The translations under genes were made by a program, and so were the position numbers. A DNA stretch of 64,000 bases from Schistosoma mansoni (Eukaryota; Platyhelminthes; Trematoda; Strigeidida; Schistosomatidae): the NCBI RefSeq assembly GCF_000237925.1, contig NC_031498.1, forward strand, positions 18,671,004 through 18,735,003, written 5' to 3'. Shown here in pieces: positions 1 through 12,400 of the stretch; within the stretch, counting starts at the first letter, position 1; every line of letters begins with the position of its first letter. Under the pieces are notes generated by a model. That model saw only the letters and a program-made list of their open reading frames with translations. It was not told the DNA's origin and did not search any database.

Positions 1-779
1 TCAGTCAAGGGTGACGTAACATGCTAATTAAATGAGCAATAATAAAATGGTGTGAATGCTGTCTAAACACAACAAAAATGTCAACATGTTTGGAGGAGAC
101 GTCTAAGTTATGCAAATATGATGGTAAATGTGTGCTAGTCTAACGGGATCTTATATTTCCGCTTATTGAACCTTACTAAGATAAATAAATATATATTTAT
201 AACAATCTACTCAATTTATTCGAAATTATCAAGTCAAACCTTGGTAATGATACCTACTTCCTAAGATGAGGTTACATCCTGTTATGTATCCCCAAAGTTC
301 GGTAGTTTGGTCCAATGCCAATGTGTTAGTTCCCTGAGTCATTTCTTACTTGAGAAATCTTCATTTACCTACTTTAAAGAAAACTTGAACGTTTCTCATT
401 TTATAGTTATATCCTGCGTTCTAAATTTGATTTGAGGTCGAATTTCATAATCCATCTTTCTTATTATAAAGTGAACTCCGTAGTTATGTACTCATAAAAT
501 TCTACTTATTCAAATACAAATCTCGTTCACTACATTTATTTCTTTGTTTCGTTACCGTTGTCTCTTAAATGTTACTTGTGTTCTGTACCAAGACAGTGTA
601 AAGATGGTATGGCATCTATTTGTGAGCTGTTATGGGATGATGTTAAATTGGATGTATCTTGTGCAGTAGTATCCATAAAGATTAATATATTCTATGGAAA
701 TCATAAAGGTAATGAGTTTACGGCTTAACACTAGGAAATGGATAAAATCGATTTCATAACGTTACACACCGTTAAAATT
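1..779. other. AT-rich stretch without a recognisable gene
   Basis: No reading frame here looks protein-like, and no RNA gene or clear repeat was recognised. The right half may be the upstream part of the decayed Penelope-like element that follows, but no conserved motif supports this. Confidence 0.4.
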
Positions 780-1750
780 ATGGGGTAGCAAAAGGTAGCT
801 CACTTAATCCTTTCCTTGTTGATATATTCTTGGCTAACCCTGAAAAGATCGAGCTTAAGGGAGTAACTGAGAAAATGATGTATTATGCGAATTATTTTGA
901 CGGTACTTTTATTACATGTAATGATCAACAACGCTTATTAAAATAAATTACCAGAGCACTGAAATGGGATGATAAATTCCACTTTCTTGACATTACCATA
1001 CAACAAAGGGAGGATAGTACAGTTCAACATTCAGTTTATCGAAAAGATACATGGGATGGTGTTTATCTAAATCTTAACAGCTTTTGTCTGATTAGTTACA
1101 TATCAGAACGAAACGGATATGTAGTACCGATACACAGGTGAAATTAATGAAAATTAAAGAATGTTTAAGGAATAATGGATATACAAGGAAATGTATCAAG
1201 AAATAAGGGATATGTGAAAGCGAAATGCCCAAGAAATTACAGCAGGAAAGAAACACCTTTTCACTACAGTTGAATCAAAGGTGACGATGTTGTAATGATA
1301 ATAAAGCGAAGCTTAAAACCACACTTTATAGGACTCATCTTACAGCCAAGCGGATTATTCTGTACGAACACAATATATTCCTTACTCCGGTGAAAATTTG
1401 ATAGATAACCCTTTCATGTTACAGCCAACTGATCATACAAATTTACATTTACCTATCAAGCAGTTGCATTGGTTGAACAGAAAGTGATTTCAAGAAGATA
1501 TCCTAAAAAGTCTCAGGTCAATCAGAGTAATGGATTTTAGCAGTGGTATTGCAAGACATCTGTGACAAATGACATTAAGTTGATAGACTGAAAACTTCCA
1601 ACATCAATCGATACTCAAACTCACCGAAGCAATAGTCGTCAGTTGACCTAGGTCGGACCTAAGTATCCAAAAGGAAATAGTTGCAAATCTTTCTTCACAA
1701 TGGTGACATTATCGCCAGTTCAGTACATCATTCTTGCAGTTTGTTCTCTT
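780..1750 (+). mobile_element. Penelope-like element remnant (reverse transcriptase)
   Basis: Conceptual translation across several frame breaks gives a Penelope-like RT order: a segment reading like LVDIFLANPEKIELK near 820-865, then YYANYFDGTF near 880-910 where active elements have Y-x-D-D (the second Asp is Gly here), then FHFLDITIQQRED near 980-1015, and HSVYRKDTWDGVYLNLNS near 1030-1080. Weaker similarity continues to about 1700. Many stops and frameshifts show the copy is dead. Penelope-like elements join this RT to a C-terminal GIY-YIG endonuclease; that domain is not recognisable here but occurs in other remnants at 36.6 and 38.1 kb. Confidence 0.7.
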
Positions 1751-2126
1751 GTTTTAAATACATCACCAAATTTATAAATATTTTTTGACTGAGTGGTCTC
1801 AACTCATGTTATTCTTGATTGCTATTAATTTATATTCAACAACTTCATTATATGATCAATTAGTTATTTTACCTCTATAATTTCTTGTTACTATGTTGGA
1901 TGATTCACAATCTCTCACGTATTATAAGTATTCGAAACACTATGTGCCTTCAAACTCATCGCTCAACCACTTATAAATATCTACACTTCACAATAATTTT
2001 GATTTCTCGAAACATAGGTTAAAAACAGCTGAAGAGAATCTTACTAAATGAAATGAATTCATATTATCTCTGTAACACTTTATTCTTCCTTTCTTCAGGA
2101 TAATAAGGGAAAATATGTACTTACTA

Positions 2127-4486
2127 ACTTACATCTGTTATCCCTGGTACAGAAGCATAGGTCGCACAAGAACACTCTCCATCCAACCCTGTCCTGGACA
2201 ATCCTTTCCAGTTAACATTCATCCTTTTCATATCCGCTTCTATTTCCCGGCGTAATGTGTTCTTTGGCCTTCCTCTTTTCCACTTCTCTTCCGGATTCCA
2301 AGTTAGGGCTTGCCTCGTGATGCAGTTTAGTGATTTCCTCAATGTATGTCCTATCCACTTCCAGCGTTTTTTCTTAATTTCCTCTTCATCTGGAAGCTAG
2401 TTTGTCCTCTCCCACAGAAGGCTGTTACTGATGGTAACCGGCCAATGGATGTTGAGTATTTTACGTAAACAACTATTTATAAATACTTGCACCTTCTCGA
2501 CGATGGTTGTAGTGGTTCTCCACGTTTTAGCTCTGTTCAGTAGGACTGTCTTGACGTTCGTATTGAAGATTCTCACTTTGGTATTAGTTGACAGTTGTTT
2601 TGAGTTCCATATGTTCTTCAATTATAGGAATGCGGTCCTTGCTTTGCTAATCCTCGCCTTTATGTCTGCATCCGATCCTCCTTGTTGATCAATGATGCTT
2701 CCAAGGTACGTGAATAATTTCACATCTTCCAGGGTTTCGTCATCAAGTGTGATTGGGTTGGTGTTCTCCGTGTTGTATTTGAGAATCTTGCTTTTCCCTT
2801 TGTGTATGTTGAGGTCTATTGATGCAGAGGCTACTGCTACATTAGTTGTCTTCGTCTGTATTTGTTCGTGCGCATGGGATAGAAGGGCTAGGTCATCTGC
2901 GAATTCAAAATCGTCTAATTGATTCTGAGATGTCTATTGTATTCCGTGCTTCCCATCAGATGTCGAGGTTTTCATAATCCAGTCAATCACCAGAAGAAAG
3001 AAGAAGGGGGGAGTAGACAGCCTTGTCTGACTCCGGTCCTTACTGGAAATGCATCTGTCAGCTGTCCTCCATGCACTACTTTGCACTGTAGTCTGTCGGA
3101 TGAGTTCTGGACAATGTTGACAATCTTCTGAGGAACTCCATAGTGTCAAAGACGTTTCCATAATGTTCTGCGGTCCACGCTGTCAAACGCCTTCTCATAG
3201 TTAATGAAGTTGATGTATAGTGACGAATTCCACTCAACTGATTGTTCAACAATGATCCGTAGTGTCGCAATTTGGTCTGTGCACGACCGATCCTTGCGGA
3301 ATCCAGCCTGTTGATCTCAAAGTCGAGCGTCTTCTGCGTCTTTCATCTGGTTCAGCAACACTCTATTGAAAGCTTTTCCTGGTACTGACAGAAAACTGAT
3401 GCCTCTGTAGTTCTCACATTTGTTCAGATCTCCTTTCGTTGGTATCCTGATGTGGTATCCTTCTTTCCAGTCTGTCGGTGGCACTTGTTCTTCCTCCTAA
3501 ATCTTCTTGAATAGAAGTTGAAACATGTTTGCAGTTACTTCAATGTTTCAGCTGGTATATTATCAGGTCCTGCTGCTTTCCCATTCTTGATTTGTCTGAC
3601 GGCCATCTTGATTTCTTCGGTCGTTGGTGAAGTGACAGATATAGCAAGGTTTGTGTGTGCTGCTTCGATGTCCGGTGGATTCAATGGGGCTGGTCTATCC
3701 AACAGTTCGTCGAAGTATTCTACCCATCTTTTCCTCTGTTCTTGAATCTTCGTGATCGTCTTCCCTTCTTTGTCCTTGACTTGTCTCTCTGGTTTACTAC
3801 ATTTACCTGCTAGTTTCTTCGTTGTATCATATAGTTGTTTTATATTCCCTTCCCTTGCAGCTTTTTCCGCAATCGTTGCTAGTCCTTCCATGTATTTCTG
3901 CTTGTCGGCTTTAATGCTCTTCTTCACTTCCTTGTTTGCTTCTGTATACTCTGCTTGCACCTTGACTTTCTCTGCTCGTGTTCGACTGTTGTTAATTGCT
4001 GTCTTCTCGTTCTTCCTTTCTTCAACCTTGTCCAGCGTTCCCATAGAGATCCATTCCTTATGATGATGCTTGTTGCGACCGAGAACCTCCTGACACGGCG
4101 AAGTTAGTGCTTCTTTGATCCATTTCCAGTTGTCCTCCATCGTAGTTTCTTCTTTCAGTAGATCCTGTAAAGCTTGGGACCTGCTGTTGAGAGTTATCTT
4201 GAATTGATTGAGTTTGTGAGTATCTCGAAGGAAGTCCGTATTGAGCCTTTGTAATGCTGTTCCCCCAGTTGTCCAGTGTTTCTTTAGCTTCAGTTTCACC
4301 TTGGCAATCACCAGCTAGTGGTGACCTGAAGCTATGTCAGCTTCTCTCCTGGTTCTCACATCTTACATTGTCCTTCGGAACTTTTTGTTGATACAAATAT
4401 GATCTATCTGGTTCTCTGTGGTGTGGTCCGGTGAGATCCATGTAGCTTTGTGTGGAAATATTGTGCCGCCTATAACCAATTTGTTG
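2127..4486. repeat. Left arm of imperfect palindrome 1
   Basis: Reverse complement of 6561-9151, with paired coordinates summing to 11047 in the inner part and 11278 outside the 231-bp length difference. Protein-level comparison shows only isolated changes (for example LTLVLVD versus LTLALVD). The outer limit falls in the 3' tail of the retrotransposon and the inner limit at the 5' truncation of the right copy, so the arms are simply two inverted copies of one element. Confidence 0.9.
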
Positions 4487-5283
4487 AATGCACATCTATT
4501 TGCGAATCTCCCCATTTGCATTTCTCTCTTCTAGTCCATGTCATCCAATTATATCTTCATATTCTGTGTTGTCCACTCCGGCTTTAGCATTTAGGTCTGC
4601 CATTAGGATGGTGAGGTCCTTTCTTGAGCACTTAGCTATGATTGATTGCAGCCTCTCATAGAACTGATCTTTATCGTCGTCGTTGCTATCATTTGTGGGT
4701 GCATAACGTTGGATAAAATTCATTGTGATCCCCTCCTTTTTTCTTTTGAATGATGCATTGATAATTCTGGATCCATGAGATTCCCATCCTACAAGTGCAT
4801 TTCGTGCTTCTCTGGACAGCATTAGAGCAACTCTATGAGTGCTTGGGGCATTTTCCTCTTCGTGACCGGAGTGCAGCAGTATCTCTCCCGTATCTAGCCT
4901 TTACTGACCAGCTTGTGTCCAATGAGTTTCGCTGATCCCAAGTACTGCCAATTTGTATCTCCTCATTTCCATTGCTATTTGACTGGTCTCCCACATTGTC
5001 CGGACGTTCCATGTACCTATAAAAGTTTGTTGCTCTGGTTGTTAGGAGGGGCATCGGCCTCGTGACTTCCGAAGAATCTTGGCTTTCATCATGAGGCGTC
5101 ATAATTCTTCCTTCAACTTTGAGGGGAGAGTTTAAATGGTTCGAATTATTTTTTCTGGTTAGCGTTTTTTAGCGAGTTAGTTTTCTACGGGATGGGGTCG
5201 CTAACCCCATGCCCAACCCTCCTCCTTTGTATGGGTTTGGGACCGGCAGTTACTCTAGAAGAGCTACAGGCGGAGTTAAGGGA
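2127..5283 (-). mobile_element. RTE-clade non-LTR retrotransposon, left copy (inactive)
   Basis: Read on the minus strand from 5283 down to 2127. The 5' region includes an endonuclease start (RYMERPDNVGDQ near 5010-4970 in a shifted frame, and 4822-4541 with QRYAPTNDSNDDDK and ILMADLNAKAG, the APE-type endonuclease). Next come a linker and RT thumb/finger region (4311-3535, ending AAGPDNIPAETLK), RT palm (ADDLAL near 2890) and a C-terminal tail (2342-2124, [16 protein letters not shown]). The family resembles schistosome RTE elements of the SR2/Perere-3 type by general knowledge. In-frame stops, for example just after AETLK at 3535 and at the Gln of GIQ near 2934, make it non-coding. It is longer at its 5' end than the partner at 6561-9151. 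Confidence 0.85.
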
Positions 5284-6560
5284 AACTGTGTGAATGAAAC
5301 AAAATCAATGTCGACCTATTTTCTAATTGATGCATCACGTCTCACTCAATGGGTTTGCAATAATCGTATTACCCGATCACATGAAGCATAATAGAGCAAA
5401 AGCTTGTGTTAATCTGAATTTAGTTCCCTATTTATTTTTTATCACCAATAAGATTAGCATACGAGAAAATTGAATCTCATCCCAGCTGTTCGAACTGCCC
5501 TCAAAACTTGCTTATTGTTGTAACTTGAATTTTCCCATAAATATTGTTATTTTGTTTTGTTTGTCGCACATTGTGGTTCATATTGTTCTTATTTTCATTC
5601 TTCGGTCACAAGTAAAATAACTAATAGTGAAACGTTTAAACTGGTGTTCGTGTGGCTATAATAATTATTATCCCATTTCCGATAATAACCCATTGCTTGT
5701 TGTGACCTTGTGATTCAGTAACGACTATCTAAAAATTGCGTCACATGATCATTGAGTGACATTATCTTGCTCCAAAAAAATACTAAGCTTCATTAACTGT
5801 CAGTTACTAATTAATTAGTGTTCTTAAGTTAACATTTTGTCTTTATAAAATGTCAGATGCGAAGTCTTCAGATCTGTGACGAGTACACTGATTGTTTAAA
5901 CGATAGCTAGTTCACAGGTGATCTCCAAGTGAAAAATACGATTCACTGTTAGTTAATCATTGAACCGAAGATATATATACAAGTAATAACAGGGTCGTTA
6001 GCTGAATCCATTTCATTCTTATATACATAAATATCGATTATATCTCACCCAACGCATAAGTGATTGCAGAATAGGAGCTTTTTCGGTCATCGATAAATAA
6101 ATACATGATTTCAGTTATCGAGCCTAATTAACTAAGTTAACTCATAAAACATGGCAAACAACGTTGTCTTATGTTAACTTCTTTTTCATTACCTGCTCAG
6201 TGAATCAGTTGGAAGATGAACCAAATTTATAATCTCTACTGCCTTTAGAGCGACCATTTAAGTTTAAATCAGTTTAACAACGCCACTAAGTGGAAAATTG
6301 CTAAAACGAATAAAGAGAAAGATGGACCCCTAATATTTTGCAACGTAATGGAATACGTATTTTTGGTGAATAAATAACGTTTGAAAGTTAACATATATAA
6401 GAAGTACTCTTCACTTAAATTGGTCAGTATAACTGAATACACAATTTAGTGTAAATAAGAGGTTTAGGTCGTGTCAACAGTAGTGTTTTGATCAGATTAT
6501 ATGACCACTTGAAAATATCCAAATTCGTTAAATTGTTGTAGAGAATTTCGTTTTATTGGA
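5284..6560. other. Spacer between the inverted RTE copies
   Basis: About 1.3 kb of AT-rich sequence between the 5' end of the left RTE copy and the 5' truncation of the right copy. No coding frame, RNA gene or known repeat was recognised. Confidence 0.5.
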
Positions 6561-9151
6561 CAACAAATTGGTTATAGGCGGCACAATATTTCCACACAAA
6601 GCTACATGGATCTCACCGGACCACACCACAGAGAACCAGATAGATCATATTTGTATCAACAAAAAGTTCCGAAGGACAATGTAAGATGTGAGAACCAGGA
6701 GAGAAGCTGACATAGCTTCAGGTCACCACTAGCTGGTGATTGCCAAGGTGAAACTGAAGCTAAAGAAACACTGGACAACTGGGGGAACAGCATTACAAAG
6801 GCTCAATACGGACTTCCTTCGAGATACTCACAAACTCAATCAATTCAAGATAACTCTCAACAGCAGGTCCCAAGCTTTACAGGATCTACTGAAAGAAGAA
6901 ACTACGATGGAGGACAACTGGAAATGGATCAAAGAAGCACTAACTTCGCCGTGTCAGGAGGTTCTCGGTCGCAACAAGCATCATCATAAGGAATGGATCT
7001 CTATGGGAACGCTGGACAAGGTTGAAGAAAGGAAGAACGAGAAGACAGCAATTAACAACAGTCGAACACGAGCAGAGAAAGTCAAGGTGCAAGCAGAGTA
7101 TACAGAAGCAAACAAGGAAGTGAAGAAGAGCATTAAAGCCGACAAGCAGAAATACATGGAAGGACTAGCAACGATTGCGGAAAAAGCTGCAAGGGAAGGG
7201 AATATAAAACAACTATATGATACAACGAAGAAACTAGCAGGTAAATGTAGTAAACCAGAGAGACAAGTCAAGGACAAAGAAGGGAAGACGATCACGAAGA
7301 TTCAAGAACAGAGGAAAAGATGGGTAGAATACTTCGACGAACTGTTGGATAGACCAGCCCCATTGAATCCACCGGACATCGAAGCAGCACACACAAACCT
7401 TGCTATATCTGTCACTTCACCAACGACCGAAGAAATCAAGATGGCCGTCAGACAAATCAAGAATGGGAAAGCAGCAGGACCTGATAATATACCAGCTGAA
7501 ACATTGAAGTAACTGCAAACATGTTTCAACTTCTATTCAAGAAGATTTGGGAGGAAGAACAAGTGCCACCGACAGACTGGAAAGAAGGATACCACATCAG
7601 GATACCAACGAAAGGAGATCTGAACAAATGTGAGAACTACAGAGGCATCAGTTTTCTGTCAGTACCAGGAAAAGCTTTCAATAGAGTGTTGCTGAACCAG
7701 ATGAAAGACGCAGAAGACGCTCGACTTTGAGATCAACAGGCTGGATTCCGCAAGGATCGGTCGTGCACAGACCAAATTGCGACACTACGGATCATTGTTG
7801 AACAATCAGTTGAGTGGAATTCGTCACTATACATCAACTTCATTAACTATGAGAAGGCGTTTGACAGCGTGGACCGCAGAACATTATGGAAACGTCTTTG
7901 ACACTATGGAGTTCCTCAGAAGATTGTCAACATTGTCCAGAACTCATCCGACAGACTACAGTGCAAAGTAGTGCATGGAGGACAGCTGACAGATGCATTT
8001 CCAGTAAGGACCGGAGTCAGACAAGGCTGTCTACTCCCCCCTTCTTCTTTCTTCTGGTGATTGACTGGATTATGAAAACCTCGACATCTGATGGGAAGCA
8101 CGGAATACAATAGACATCTCAGAATCAATTAGACGATTTTGAATTCGCAGATGACCTAGCCCTTCTATCCCATGCGCACGAACAAATACAGACGAAGACA
8201 ACTAATGTAGCAGTAGCCTCTGCATCAATAGACCTCAACATACACAAAGGGAAAAGCAAGATTCTCAAATACAACACGGAGAACACCAACCCAATCACAC
8301 TTGATGACGAAACCCTCATGTCCTCATGTCTTTATCTTTTTCTCTTTCCAAATTTATTTCACTGTACTATACTCCTTCAATAATTTCTTGAAACCCCTAA
8401 TCTTTTGGATTTCTGATTATACTCCTACTACTTCTACCACTATGGGATTTGAATCGACAACTGCATCTCTGTGCTAATGTGGTATGGCAACTCGAACTGA
8501 TGTACGTACGTACGAAGTTCTACGTTGTGACTGACTGACGAAACCCTGGAAGATGTGAAATTATTCACGTACCTTGGAAGCATCATTGATCAACAAGGAG
8601 GATCGGATGCAGACATAAAGGCGAGGATTAGCAAAGCAAGGACCGCATTCCTATAATTGAAGAACATATGGAACTCAAAACAACTGTCAACTAATGCCAA
8701 AGTGAGAATCTTCAATACGAACGTCAAGACAGTCCTACTGAACAGAGCTAAAACGTGGAGAACCACTACAACCATCGTCGAGAAGGTGCAAGTATTTATA
8801 AATAGTTGTTTACGTAAAATACTCAACATCCATTGGCCGGTTACCATCAGTAACAGCCTTCTGTGGGAGAGGACAAACTAGCTTCCAGATGAAGAGGAAA
8901 TTAAGAAAAAACGCTGGAAGTGGATAGGACATACATTGAGGAAATCACTAAACTGCATCACGAGGCAAGCCCTAACTTGGAATCCGGAAGAGAAGTGGAA
9001 AAGAGGAAGGCCAAAGAACACATTACGCCGGGAAATAGAAGCGGATATGAAAAGGATGAATGTTAACTGGAAAGGATTGTCCAGGACAGGGTTGGATGGA
9101 GAGTGTTCTTGTGCGACCTATGCTTCTGTACCAGGGATGACAGATGTAAGT
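6561..9151 (+). mobile_element. RTE-clade non-LTR retrotransposon, right copy (5'-truncated, inactive)
   Basis: Plus-strand copy starting inside the endonuclease C-terminus (KLVIGGTIFPHKATW near 6567-6610). It continues through the linker (6736-7512), RT fingers (7521-7730, GYHIRIPTKGDLNKCENYRG), palm (RTGVRQGCLL near 8010-8030, FADDLALL near 8140-8165) and C-terminal tail (8657-9160). It is cut by stops at 7510, 7728 and 8111, at least two of which are also in the left copy. It carries a 219-bp insertion at 8317-8535. The right end lies 168 bp from the DHFR stop codon, so the DHFR 3'UTR may run into it. Confidence 0.85.
8305..8547 (+). mobile_element. 219-bp 3'-end fragment of a second RTE family, with 12-bp target-site duplication
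   Basis: The 12-mer TGACGAAACCCT stands at 8305-8316 and again at 8536-8547; the left RTE copy has it once at the matching place. The inserted 8317-8535 ends in CTGACTG repeats and its last 80 bp match the reverse complement of 10556-10640, the 3' end of the large minus-strand element in DHFR intron 5. This is a classic 5'-truncated, dead-on-arrival insertion. Because it is absent from the left arm, it happened after the two copies separated. Confidence 0.85.
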
Positions 9152-9318
9152 AAGTGGTGATGAGCCGATTAATATAACAAAATCTTTTCTTTAAATCGTC
9201 TTGGTTTACATGAAGTATGATGAAAGTAAACGGGACGCATAAAAACGATTTGTATTTAAAATTAAAAATTTTACAAATAAATATTTGATTTCTTGATATC
9301 TGCTGATAAATTTACAAA

Positions 9319-9409
9319 TTATATAAACTGTTCCGATGGGACGTCATAAACACAGAATTTGAACGTAAATCCATTCTCTGTGAAAGTATCCGCTGGTATA
9401 TCAGGTAGA
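9319..9409 (-). CDS. DHFR: DHFR exon 6 (terminal)
   Basis: After acceptor TTTAG it encodes [19 protein letters not shown] and the rest to the stop TAA at 9321-9319. It is separated from exon 5 by about 6 kb of mostly retrotransposon DNA. No AATAAA was seen on the minus strand in the 160 bp before the RTE right arm, so the poly(A) site is unresolved. Confidence 0.92.
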
Positions 9410-12400
9410 CTAAACAAAAAGAAATTAAACTGGTCAACAAGACAATATTTTGGAAAGACATATGGAATTCAGACTGCTGTTTTTGACTTTTGAAATAATC
9501 ACTCCCACTTTACCAGTTGATATTCTTAACTATATTCAAATGTTGAAATCAGAGCGGTGACAACAATTTAACGACTGTTTATTTTTGGCACCAATATAAC
9601 TACTAGCTGACTGAAGGAAGGAGTTAACAAATGTATAAATAAATTTCAATCGAAGACTATTTGCTTTTCTTAGGGCTTCGTGTCCATTTCGGGGGATTAT
9701 AACATCAATTTTATAATGTTAAGGCCTATCATGGAATAAGATATGTTTCTAATATTCGCTGGCTTTCTATTCATCCTTTGACATAATGAAACCTACTGAA
9801 AATCATCTGCTAATTCGTTGAATATTTTCCGACATCGTCTCTATACTTACAAAAGACAGACCCTAAAAAAGTTAAAGCTATACGAAAACACTTACCTAAG
9901 TATGTTTTGAACAATAATCAACAAGGATCGACAATGAGATCATTTATCTGATCACTATAGATATGATATGTTAGTTATCTGAAGTCAATGTCTTACAAAC
10001 CACCGACATCTTTCTAAAAAATCCCTCAGATATAACAAACTTTCCCAAACTTTCGCTGAACAGCATTAAGTCCACATGGTATTAGTTTCAAGACTTCAAC
10101 AAGCAAATAGACAAGGTCCCTCAGTTTCACATAAAATTAATCATAAACAAACGTACAGGCGAAAAAATATGAATACATATGAGTGGACGCTTTTCATGGT
10201 TGCCCCCCAAATGCCCTGGTACGGTCGAGAGTGGGGAGAGTCCGCTCTTCCTCTCGAAATGCTCTCACATGGCCAGGTGTAATATAGCCTCTGCCAGGGA
10301 AGTCCTACTCACTGCCTTCTCGTGGCACCGGCGTTGTTCACAAAAGTGAGAGGACGAAAGGTGAATGTCCGGCGCTTTAACCGGGTTGGTGGACACGGAA
10401 AGTCCACCTAGGGGAGTTGGAAAACCCTAATTCCATACCAATGGTGCACATGGGCTCCAGTATCCTGAGGGAACAAATGGCGTATGAACCAATTATTGGT
10501 CACCGGCTACTATGGGACTGCATCATCTCCTTACGATGCTCCACTGCTTTGTGGATCAGACCAGTCAGTCAGTCAGCTACAACGTAGGACCAGGCACATA
10601 TATGCATCGGTCCAAGTTGCCATACCTCGTTAGCACAACAAGATCAACACCGGATTCATAGTAGTTAATTTAGTGGTGGTGGTAGTATATAAATTATAGG
10701 TTGTATATAAGGATATAGTATAGGAAGAAAGACAGATACGAAGCGATTTTAATCTTATAGTTTGAGGGAAGATAAAGAGTGTATACACCTACTCCATTGT
10801 GATCGATTCTGAGCCATGTCATACAGAGTCTCCAACCATTGGTTACGGTAGTCACACGGACCCCAACCAGGTAGTCTGCATCTGCCAACATGGCTCAGAC
10901 TAGAAGTTAGTGACTTCAAGCACTGGTGCCACGCCTTGGTTTGGCCGCCCCTAACTCTTTTCCAACCATCCCCTACACTAGTCAGCATAGAGCGTCGTGG
11001 TAATCGGTGTTCAGGCATACGTAACACGTGGCCCAACCATCTCAGTCGATGAAGATTCATCACCTCATCAACTGATTTACCATCATTCCCTAATACCCTG
11101 TGTCTAACCTCACTATTACTTACCCGGTTATCCCAGCAGACGCGAGCAATATTTCTAAGGCATCTGTGGTCAAATACTAGTAACCTACGAGTATCTTCTA
11201 CTCTTAATGGCCATGTTTCACAGCCGTAAAGTAGAACAGAGCGAACTGCTGCGCAGTATACTCGTCCCTTAATTGATAGACAGATATCTCGTCTTCGCCA
11301 TAGGTGACGTAAGTTGGCAAAAGCCAAACGAGCTTTTTGAATCCGTGCTGAGATTACGTAATACACCAACCCATTAGGACTGATCAGACTTCCAAGATAA
11401 GTGAAGTTGTCGACGCGTTCGACTACTTCACTCCCTATCTTTAGTTTGGGTGTTGATGCAGGCCAGTCCTGGAGTAAAAATTTACATTTGGATGGGGAGA
11501 AACGCATCCCAAACATTCTGGCATTATTACTGAGTTCCAACAGAAGACTCTGCATTTTGTCAGAATCTTCACAAAACAGGACTGTCATCTGCGTATTCTA
11601 AGTCGCTTAATGGTCCCCCTGGTAGGAGATCAATTCCTGAAAATTCGGTCGCAGAGAGTGTTACTTCCAGCAACAGGTCTATAATGAAGTTAAACAAAAA
11701 TGAGGATAGTGGACAACCTTGACGGACACCACTTGAGGTTGTAAAATCATATGACAGTTCGCCATAAGCTCTCACTCGACTGGTAGTGTCCGAGTAAAGA
11801 GCCTTCACAAGGTTTATGTACTTCTGAGGTACACCTTTCAATGACAGACACTGCCACAGAACCTCTCGGTCTACAGAGTCAAATGCTGCTTTCAAGTCAA
11901 GAAAAACTATCATTTTCGGACGCCGATAAGCATGTCTGTGCTCTGAAACTTGACGAATGGTGAATATGTGGTCGATACAGCCACGACCAGGTCTGAAGCC
12001 AGTCTGATTTCCTCGTGTTTGCAGTTCACGAGTCTTAGTTAGGCGCCCGATAATTATTGAGGCTAGTATTTTAGATGCTATGTTAGTCAGACTAATCCCT
12101 CTATGGTTATCACAGGATGATTTTGACCCTTTTTTATATATTGGGACAATCAGTGATTGTGACCAGTCGGATGGGATTACGTCCGTCTCCCAGATTTTAG
12201 CCAGAATATTAGTCAACCTAATCGCTAAAATTGGACCACCATATTTAAAGACCTCTGGAGCCAATCCATCTGGACCAGCTGCTCTTCCTCGTTTCAGATT
12301 ACTTATAGCCTTTTGAACTTCAAGTAGGGTCGGGGGGCCTACTTCAATGTTCCATTCAAGTTTTCTGGGAATAGTGGGTAGTTGTGCAGTAGCTGAAGGC

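Noticed and set aside
3518-4063. Plus-strand frames such as 3752-4063 with hydrophobic, membrane-like peptides
   Set aside because: They are antisense shadows of the RTE ORF and recur at the mirrored place in the right copy (6984-7295).
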